12,416 nt of DNA from Bacillota bacterium (GTDB taxonomy: Bacteria > Bacillota > UBA4882 > UBA10575): assembly GCA_012512605.1 (NCBI GenBank), contig JAAZDX010000232.1, positions 1-12,416 of the forward strand, in the 5' to 3' direction. The stretch's first letter is position 1, and every line of letters starts with the position of its first letter. The position numbers and the translations under genes were made by a program. The notes below the pieces were generated by a model that worked only from the letters and a program-made list of their open reading frames with translations, did not search any database and had not been told where the DNA came from. Of the stretch, positions 1 through 5,736 are shown one piece after another.

Positions 1-5
1 GCTAA

Positions 6-1733
6 ATGCAGAAGAACAGTTATCTTGATTATAAGGAAATAATTGCGGAAACAGTGGAAACGGCGTTAGCGGAGCCCGGGTTAGCAAAGGAAGCGATCTA
101 CGCTTTACTTGAATACCCGCCCGACGACAAGTTGGGCGATCTGGCTTTGCCCTGTTTTCAACTGAGTAAATTACTTAAAAAAGCCCCCAATTTGATTGCC
201 CAGGAGTTGGCAGGGAAAATTGATCCGGCCCCTTATTTTGCGGCGGTCAAGGCCACTGGTCCGTATCTGAATTTTTACGTGGAACCGGTGCCTTTGGTCA
301 AAGCCGTTTTGGACAGTATCTTGACTTACGGATCCAATTATGGGTCGCGCTCCATCGGCGGAGGACAGAATATTGTCATCGATTTTTCGGCCCCTAATAT
401 CGCCAAACCTTTTCATGTCGGTCATCTTTGTAGTACGGTGATTGGAAATTCTCTGTATAAAATCTTCGAATTTTTGGGTTATAACTGCGTTGGGATCAAC
501 CATTTGGGCGACTGGGGAACCCAGTTCGGCAAGCTGATCACCGCCTACAAGAAATGGGGTTCCGCAGAAGCGGTCGAAGAGGGGTTAATCAAGGAGTTAA
601 TGCGTTTATATGTCAAATTTCATACCGAAGCGGAGCAAGATCCGGCCTTAGAGGATGAGGCCCGCGAATGGTTCCGGAAAATTGAGAACGGGGATGAAGA
701 AGCCTTAACCCTCTGGCGTTGGTTTAAAGAAATTAGTTTAGAAGAATTTCAAAGGGTCTATGACATGCTGGAGATCACCTTCGACTCAATGGCCGGAGAA
801 AGTTTTTACAACGATAAAATTGGTGCTGTGGTCAAAGAGTTACAAGAAAAACAACTGCTGGTCGAGAGTGATGGGGCCGCCATTGTTAATTTAGACGATT
901 ATGGAATGCCGCCTTGTTTGATCTTGAAGAAGGATGGCAGTACGCTCTACGCCACGCGGGATATTGCCGCTGCCTTGTACCGTAAAAAGACCTATCAGTT
1001 TGTAAAAGCGCTGTATGTAACGGGCGCTGCCCAAAGTCTACATTTTAAACAATGGTTTAAAGTGATGGAACTGATGGGCTGCGATTGGGCCAAAGATTTG
1101 GTCCATATTCCCTTTGGTCTGGTAAGTCTGAAAGGTGAAAAGTTATCCACCAGAACAGGTCGGGTTGTTTTACTGGAAGACCTTTTAAAAACGGCGATTG
1201 AAAAAACACTCGCCATAATCAATGAGAAAAACCCAAACCTCGTGCAGAAAGAGGAGGTTGCCCAGGTGGTCGGGGTTGGTGCCGTTGTTTTTGGTGCTTT
1301 AAGTGTTAATCGGATTAAGGATGTAACTTTCTCATGGGAAGAAGCGTTGAGTTTTGAGGGCGAGACTGGTCCGTATCTTCAGTATACGCATGCCCGGGCC
1401 TGTAGTATTCTGCGTAAGGCCGGGGTTTCGCCAGAGACGATGGCCACTTTTACCCCGGAAAAACTCCATGAACCAGCGGAGCTTCGAGTTGTAAAGACAA
1501 TGTATCTCTTCCCGGAAAAAGTGCTCAGTGCCGCTCATGAATATGAACCTTCCATTATCAGCCGGTATCTGATCGAACTGGCCCAAAATTTTAACGGGTT
1601 CTATCATGAATGTCAGGTCTTGGTCGACGACCAAGACCTCCAACAAGCAAGGCTTGTTTTAGTATGGGCGGTTAAAACCATTTTAGCTACTGGTCTAGGT
1701 TTACTGGGCATCAAAGCGCCGGAACAAATGTGA
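6..1733 (+). CDS. argS: Arginyl-tRNA synthetase
   Basis: Class I aminoacyl-tRNA synthetase that attaches arginine to tRNA-Arg in the cytoplasm, using ATP. The 575-residue product has the usual length. In order: an N-terminal Add-1 tRNA-recognition domain (about 1-110, with KLGDLALPCF at 42-51); the HIGH-type ATP site as HVGH at 137-140 in the ArgS-typical setting SAPNIAKPFHVGHL; the INHLGDWGTQFG segment at 164-175; the KMSKS-type loop as KLSTRTG at 379-385; and a helical anticodon-binding domain beginning near GETGPYLQYTHARA (452-465). The ATG at 6 is assumed because its ribosome site lies outside the window. A TAA at 3-5 directly before it may be the stop of an upstream gene, which cannot be checked. 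Two strong inverted repeats lie inside the 3' end (1615-1658, listed separately). Family identification is secure. Confidence 0.97.
   Translation: MQKNSYLDYKEIIAETVETALAEPGLAKEAIYALLEYPPDDKLGDLALPCFQLSKLLKKAPNLIAQELAGKIDPAPYFAAVKATGPYLNFYVEPVPLVKAVLDSILTYGSNYGSRSIGGGQNIVIDFSAPNIAKPFHVGHLCSTVIGNSLYKIFEFLGYNCVGINHLGDWGTQFGKLITAYKKWGSAEAVEEGLIKELMRLYVKFHTEAEQDPALEDEAREWFRKIENGDEEALTLWRWFKEISLEEFQRVYDMLEITFDSMAGESFYNDKIGAVVKELQEKQLLVESDGAAIVNLDDYGMPPCLILKKDGSTLYATRDIAAALYRKKTYQFVKALYVTGAAQSLHFKQWFKVMELMGCDWAKDLVHIPFGLVSLKGEKLSTRTGRVVLLEDLLKTAIEKTLAIINEKNPNLVQKEEVAQVVGVGAVVFGALSVNRIKDVTFSWEEALSFEGETGPYLQYTHARACSILRKAGVSPETMATFTPEKLHEPAELRVVKTMYLFPEKVLSAAHEYEPSIISRYLIELAQNFNGFYHECQVLVDDQDLQQARLVLVWAVKTILATGLGLLGIKAPEQM
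1615..1658. repeat. Two adjacent inverted repeats inside the 3' end of argS
   Basis: The first element is a perfect inverted repeat with 12-nt arms, AGGTCTTGGTCG (1615-1626) and CGACCAAGACCT (1628-1639), around a single centre base at 1627. As RNA it would fold with a slightly larger loop. Two bases later a second hairpin has 7-nt arms, AACAAGC (1642-1648) and GCTTGTT (1652-1658), with loop AAG, and runs into further T residues (1657-1660 are all T). Both lie in the reading frame coding for the ArgS C-terminal domain (around QVLVDDQDLQQARL), about 75-120 nt before the stop. The symmetry is read directly. Any role, such as intragenic termination, mRNA stability or a protein-binding site, is inference. 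Confidence 0.6.
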
Positions 1734-1749
1734 TTAGGGGAGTGTTGGC

Positions 1750-1780
1750 ACCTTCCAACGTAAGACTCTAGGTGGAAGGT
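1750..1780 (+). promoter_or_regulatory. Inverted repeat covering the ribosome site of the metallopeptidase lipoprotein gene
   Basis: ACCTTCCA (1750-1757) is perfectly complementary to TGGAAGGT (1773-1780), separated by 15 nt. The right arm contains GGAAGG, the best Shine-Dalgarno match for the ATG at 1790. In mRNA the hairpin would pair this ribosome site and could lower translation initiation. The complementarity is seen directly. The regulatory effect is inference, and no ligand-binding structure is recognised around it. Confidence 0.45.
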
Positions 1781-1789
1781 TGGGTGACG

Positions 1790-2686
1790 ATGAAGACGTT
1801 ACTTCGAATCTTGTCTTTATGTCTATTCGTAATGGTTTTACTCGCCGGTTGTGGATGGGAGCAAAACTCCTTTATTTACCAAGGGATTCTTTTTGAGGGC
1901 TTTGACCCGGCCAAGCACCAACCTTCAGACGAGTTTCTTAAGCATGTTACGCCAACAAAAGTTTCCCTTTCGCCGGGGCAGATTAAGGCCCTTAAAAAGT
2001 GTGTGGACCTGTTAAATGAACACAACTTACGCTATTTATTGGAGTATCCGGATCGTTTTGTCATCGTTAAAGCTCCCTACTCTTTTGCGGATAAGCCACA
2101 GATGATTGTCTACCTCGACCAGGAAAAGGTTAATTTGACTTTTACCATCGGTGACGACTGGGAAAACAAATTACTCAACGCCAACCTAGGTTTAATGGAA
2201 CACAGCGGACAGTTTTATTTTAAAGGAACGCCGGAACTACCTAACCTCCTGCGGATTGTCATTCATGAGATTGGCCATCTAGTCGAATTTGACCGGTTGA
2301 AATTTAATTGGCAAGGCAAGTTTGTTCCGCACCCCTTGAACAAGGAGTTTGTCAGTATCTCCTGGGACCGTAACCGCTACTGGCAAGATAAAGAGGGTTT
2401 TTCGGATAAGCTACACAATATTCAATCGGTAGAAGGCTTAATCCTTTTTCTTAATTGGTTTAAATGGGAATCCTCCTTTTTCAGCCTAAGCAGCAGTATG
2501 GGGATGAATGAGGATTTTGCCGAAGCTTTTGTTTATTATATTCTAAAAGAGTATTACGACTATGAGATTAGTTTTGTATATAAAGGCCGTGTTGCGCTGG
2601 ACAACCTACAAGCGCCCAACCCTTACCGCAGACAAAAAATGGCGTTTATTGCCGACTTATTGCAACAAGAAGCACTGGAAGAATAA
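1790..2686 (+). CDS. Putative zinc metallopeptidase lipoprotein (anthrax lethal factor-like HExxH fold)
   Basis: A 298-residue predicted lipoprotein. From the ATG at 1790 the N-terminus is a signal peptide with a hydrophobic core (about 4-20) and a lipobox LLAGC, placing the lipidated Cys at 21 and the mature protein on the outer face of the membrane. HEIGH at 159-163 is the zinc-binding/catalytic HExxH motif. NEDFAEAF at 240-247 resembles the third-ligand helix of the anthrax lethal factor C-terminal (ATLF) peptidases, so Glu241 is the likely third zinc ligand. Substrate is unknown. A GTG at 1772 is in frame, but the ATG at 1790 gives a clean signal peptide and has GGAAGG (1774-1779) upstream. 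It follows argS by 56 nt and precedes the DctP gene by 21 nt, so the latter two are probably co-transcribed. The peptidase call rests on motifs; the family assignment is tentative. Confidence 0.75.
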   Translation: MKTLLRILSLCLFVMVLLAGCGWEQNSFIYQGILFEGFDPAKHQPSDEFLKHVTPTKVSLSPGQIKALKKCVDLLNEHNLRYLLEYPDRFVIVKAPYSFADKPQMIVYLDQEKVNLTFTIGDDWENKLLNANLGLMEHSGQFYFKGTPELPNLLRIVIHEIGHLVEFDRLKFNWQGKFVPHPLNKEFVSISWDRNRYWQDKEGFSDKLHNIQSVEGLILFLNWFKWESSFFSLSSSMGMNEDFAEAFVYYILKEYYDYEISFVYKGRVALDNLQAPNPYRRQKMAFIADLLQQEALEE

Positions 2687-2707
2687 ATACAAATGGGAGG
2701 AAGAACG

Positions 2708-3778
2708 ATGCGCCGAAAAGGATCTGGTCTCTTATTACTCCTCATGGTGTTTGTGGTTTTTGCCGTACCAGGGCGCACGGAAAGCTACAGGATGCAACTG
2801 ACGGCAGCCACGGCCAATGCCGCTGATGAAGTGGGGGCGGTGGTGCTGACTGAATTCCAACGATTGGTCCAGGAACGGACCAATGGTCATATCAAAGTCA
2901 CGCTTCATCTGGATGGTGTTTTAGGCAGTGACCAAGAACTCATTAAAGGGTTGCAAAGGGGAACAGTTGATCTCATTACCTGTTCCGCCTTTAAATACGC
3001 CGAATATGTACCGGAATTTATGGTGTTGGAACTTCCTTTCCTCTTTTTCTCTACTGAACATTTACAAACGGTACTTGCGGGAACTTTAGGAGAGGTCTTG
3101 AAGGAAAAAGCCCAAAAAAACCGGGGGGACTATCTTTTGGGGTATATCACCGACGGTCCCGTTAACATTGTTAGTAACCGCGCCTTGGTCTCCTTGTCCC
3201 AGGGTCGTGGTCTCCGCTTCCGTTTGTTATTACTGCCAACGCACCGTCAAACTTGGGAAACTTTGAGTATTACCCCGGTGACCCTGGCCTATTCCGAATT
3301 TAAAATCGGATTACAAGTGGGGATGGTTGATGCGGTCGAGACCAATTTTATTGATTATAAAAAGATGCGTGTTTATGACACCGCCCGTTTTATCCTCCAA
3401 AGCGAGCATTACTTCCCCGTTAATTTAATCATGTTAAGTAAAACAGCCTGGCACCGCATTCCCCAGTCTTACCGCAAAGTCGTTCAGGAATGCGCCCAGG
3501 ATGCGATCGCCTTTGGTAGTATCGAGCTGCTCTGGCAGAATCGGGAAACAGCACGGGAATTGACCGAAAAATACGGGGTGCGAATCACCCAACTTAGTCT
3601 GGCAGAGAAGAAAAACAACCACCAAAAGTTGGTTGCCTACCAAGAAAAGACCTTCTCCGCCTACGGTTTAAAAGAAAACTGGCCAGAAGTACGTACCACT
3701 TATCAAGAATACCAGGAGCAACTGGAAGCGGAGCAAGAAAGGATTAGGCAGAGCCAGGAAAAAGAGGTACAAAACTAA
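2708..3778 (+). CDS. TRAP-type transporter solute-binding protein, DctP family
   Basis: Extracytoplasmic substrate-binding component of tripartite ATP-independent periplasmic (TRAP) transport, a family that typically binds organic acids. The 356-residue product has an N-terminal signal/anchor (basic MRRKG, then a hydrophobic run to about 20, no lipobox Cys). Family features include GVLGSDQELIKGLQRGTVDL (70-89), LPFLF (109-113), GLRFR (168-172, where Arg172 matches the carboxylate-binding Arg of DctP proteins), AYSEFKIGLQVGMVDAVETN (194-213), and a highly charged Gln/Glu-rich tail (331-356). The ATG at 2708 is preferred over the in-frame ATG at 2693 because GGGAGG at 2695-2700 sits 7 nt before it. 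No DctQ or DctM membrane subunit follows: the gene ends at a terminator. It may therefore be an orphan receptor or sensor, or work with subunits encoded elsewhere. Confidence 0.9.
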   Translation: MRRKGSGLLLLLMVFVVFAVPGRTESYRMQLTAATANAADEVGAVVLTEFQRLVQERTNGHIKVTLHLDGVLGSDQELIKGLQRGTVDLITCSAFKYAEYVPEFMVLELPFLFFSTEHLQTVLAGTLGEVLKEKAQKNRGDYLLGYITDGPVNIVSNRALVSLSQGRGLRFRLLLLPTHRQTWETLSITPVTLAYSEFKIGLQVGMVDAVETNFIDYKKMRVYDTARFILQSEHYFPVNLIMLSKTAWHRIPQSYRKVVQECAQDAIAFGSIELLWQNRETARELTEKYGVRITQLSLAEKKNNHQKLVAYQEKTFSAYGLKENWPEVRTTYQEYQEQLEAEQERIRQSQEKEVQN

Positions 3779-3791
3779 AACTTTAAGAAGT

Positions 3792-3822
3792 AAAAAACCC
3801 TTTCAACAAGAAAGGGTTTTTT
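3792..3822. terminator. Bidirectional Rho-independent terminator
   Basis: Perfect 13-bp stem: the left arm at 3792-3804 (A6, CCC, TTTC) pairs with the right arm at 3810-3822 (GAAAGGG, T6) around loop AACAA. The right arm's T-run makes a terminator on the plus strand for the DctP gene, which ends 13 nt before it. The left arm's A-run gives the same on the minus strand for rqcH, whose stop lies 8 nt away. It serves two convergent genes. Confidence 0.92.
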
Positions 3823-3829
3823 CTATTCA

Positions 3830-5611
3830 TTATTCCACAATGGGCTTAAGGCCATGCCGTTTTAAGATCTCAGGATCCGGATCGATCCGCAGGGTTTGGT
3901 AACGGTTATAAACTACAAACCCGGGAGGAGCGCCGGCTGGTTTGCGCAAGTGACGTTTTTCCGTGTAATCAACCGGGACTTTACTGGATCCACGGGCTTT
4001 ACTAAAATAAACGGCGAGGTTAGCAGCCTCCACCAATACATCGGGCGGAACTGGTTTTCCTTGGGTGCGGATGATCACATGGCTGCCGGGGATTTTTTGG
4101 GTATGTAGCCAAAGATCATGGGCGGCGGCTGTTTTCATCGTTAATTGGTCGTTCTGTTTGTTATTGCGCCCAACTAAAATCTCCCACCCACCAACCGACC
4201 GGAAAAGGGATGGTCGGTTACGAACCCGCGCGTTTGACGGTTCTTTGCTTTGTTTCTTTTTTTTAAGGAGGCCGACTTCGATCATTTCCGCTTCAATCTC
4301 CAACAAGTCAGCGTAGGATAGGGGATTCTCTAAGGCATTTTCCAATGAAGCATAGTATTCCAGTTCAACCCCGGTCCGCTCTAGTTGCGTGCGAATTTTG
4401 GTCTGACCTTTCTTGGCCTTATTATATTTTTTGTAATAAAGCTGGGAGTTGGCGGCTGGACTTAAAACCGGATCAAGCGGAATGGTAATCGGCGGTGCTT
4501 CCGGCTGGTAATAGTTGGTGGCAACCAGTTCGGTTTGGCCCCGTTTCATCTCATGGAGATGAACCGCAATAAGCTCTCCGTATAACCGATAGGTGTCCGC
4601 GTCGGCTGCGCTAGCAAGCTCAGCCCGTTGTTTCTCCCGCTTTTTGCTGGCTTTTTTGATCGCTTTCCTGATCGTGTTTTTAAGTTGATCCCGTTTATGC
4701 TGATAAACTGCGTCTTGGCTACGCTGGTGCAGGGTGGCAACGATGGCACTGTTTAAGTCAGGAACTGGTTTTAACCGGTCCGCCGGGAGATGAATCGGTT
4801 GGTACGGGAAAAAATCCCGGGGAGAACCGGAAGAATCCAAATAAAGCAGACAGACCGGATCTTCCATGGTCCGCCGGTGCCAAGCAATAACTTCGTCATA
4901 TAGGCGCTGCAGTAGACCGGCGGAGGCTTCGGCAACGGTCATCGTTTCCGGAAGGCCTGCCCTTTGCAAGATCTCCTGTTGGAGGGGGCGGGAAAGACCA
5001 AACAATTCTTTGGCTAAAACCGTTGCGATTTTCTGTTCACCGGAAGAAAACTGAAAAATTCTTTCAAAAGCCGTCCAGGTAAGGTTACCGGGGTGATACA
5101 ACCCCGGAGCCGGGGGAGGAAGGTAGGGTTTACCCGGCATGATCTCCCGCCCACGTGTAGGCGTTTCCGCGAACCGACGAAGGGCATCAACTATGATCCC
5201 GTCTCCGTTCACCAACAAAAGATTACTATTCGGGCCCATCGCTTCAAAGATCAACGAAAACATGGTTAAACCTGCTTCCGGCTGGTAAACTTCAACTTGA
5301 ATCCGGATGATCCGTTCCCACGGGGGTTGCTCCAGTTTGATAATCCGGCCCCCTTGTAAATATTTCCGCAGCAGCATACAAAAGGCGGGTGGACGCAGCG
5401 GATTTACCGGCTTCTCCGTTACCAAGTGGGCCCGGTAGAAGCGGGGGTGGACCGTGATTAAGAGCTGGAGTTCACGCCGGGGAAAGGGATGGAAAGCTTC
5501 GACAATAATTGTCTCTTTGTCGGGTTGATAGATCTTACCGATACGGCTGTTCGTCAAGTTTTTATTTAATTCTTTAGCTAAATGCGCAATTGCAAAGGCG
5601 TCAAAGGGCAT
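3830..5611 (-). CDS. rqcH: Ribosome quality-control factor RqcH (NFACT family, formerly FbpA/YloA)
   Basis: Bacterial homolog of eukaryotic Rqc2/NEMF. It binds obstructed 50S subunits carrying peptidyl-tRNA and recruits tRNA-Ala to add C-terminal alanine tails that mark stalled nascent chains for degradation. The older fibronectin-binding label refers to the same family. The 593-residue protein has an NFACT-N domain starting MPFDAFAIAHLAKEL, with CMLLRKYLQGGRI (78-90) and FEAMGPNSNLLLVN (122-135); a helix-hairpin-helix middle region (about 180-240); a long basic coiled coil (about 300-450); and the NFACT-R domain, WEILVGRNNKQND (476-488) through DLWLHTQKIPGSHVIIR (499-515). The conserved Asp-Arg pair of the N domain reads Glu99-Arg100 here (WERIIRI). 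The ATG has a strong GGAGGAA ribosome site 5 nt upstream (complement of 5617-5623). The gene diverges from the calcium ATPase and shares a terminator with the DctP gene. Confidence 0.95.
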   Translation of the reverse strand: MPFDAFAIAHLAKELNKNLTNSRIGKIYQPDKETIIVEAFHPFPRRELQLLITVHPRFYRAHLVTEKPVNPLRPPAFCMLLRKYLQGGRIIKLEQPPWERIIRIQVEVYQPEAGLTMFSLIFEAMGPNSNLLLVNGDGIIVDALRRFAETPTRGREIMPGKPYLPPPAPGLYHPGNLTWTAFERIFQFSSGEQKIATVLAKELFGLSRPLQQEILQRAGLPETMTVAEASAGLLQRLYDEVIAWHRRTMEDPVCLLYLDSSGSPRDFFPYQPIHLPADRLKPVPDLNSAIVATLHQRSQDAVYQHKRDQLKNTIRKAIKKASKKREKQRAELASAADADTYRLYGELIAVHLHEMKRGQTELVATNYYQPEAPPITIPLDPVLSPAANSQLYYKKYNKAKKGQTKIRTQLERTGVELEYYASLENALENPLSYADLLEIEAEMIEVGLLKKKKQSKEPSNARVRNRPSLFRSVGGWEILVGRNNKQNDQLTMKTAAAHDLWLHTQKIPGSHVIIRTQGKPVPPDVLVEAANLAVYFSKARGSSKVPVDYTEKRHLRKPAGAPPGFVVYNRYQTLRIDPDPEILKRHGLKPIVE

Positions 5612-5634
5612 GTTAATTCCTCCGTTCCGCCCTC

Positions 5635-5664
5635 AGTATAGCATTCTTGGCCTGTACTGCGCAA
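5635..5664 (-). promoter_or_regulatory. Candidate sigma-A promoter of rqcH
   Basis: On the minus strand, -35 TTGCGC (complement of 5659-5664), an 18-nt spacer, and -10 TATACT (complement of 5635-5640). TGC directly before the -10 gives the extended -10 form TGnTATACT. Transcription would start near 5628, leaving a leader of about 17 nt with the ribosome site at 5623-5617. The -35 is weak (three of six consensus bases); the extended -10 is the stronger evidence. Confidence 0.5.
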
Positions 5665-5736
5665 GGAAATTCCGGACATAAAACCTTTTTCGCTCCGCAT
5701 AGGTATAGAGAGATAAACTTCTGCGGGGTGAAACCC

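Noticed and set aside
4805..4819. Hairpin CGGGA / TCCCG with an A5 loop inside rqcH
   Set aside because: Five base pairs within coding sequence, no context suggesting function.
5088..5107. Inverted repeat CCGGGGT / ACCCCGG with a 6-nt loop inside rqcH
   Set aside because: A 7-bp GC-rich repeat in a coding region of this length can arise by chance; no T-run, start or stop is near it.
5647..5736. 30-residue N-terminal extension of the calcium ATPase from a TTG at 5647
   Set aside because: It has no ribosome site and no resemblance to the family's N-terminus; TTG at 5737 with GGGGTG is better.
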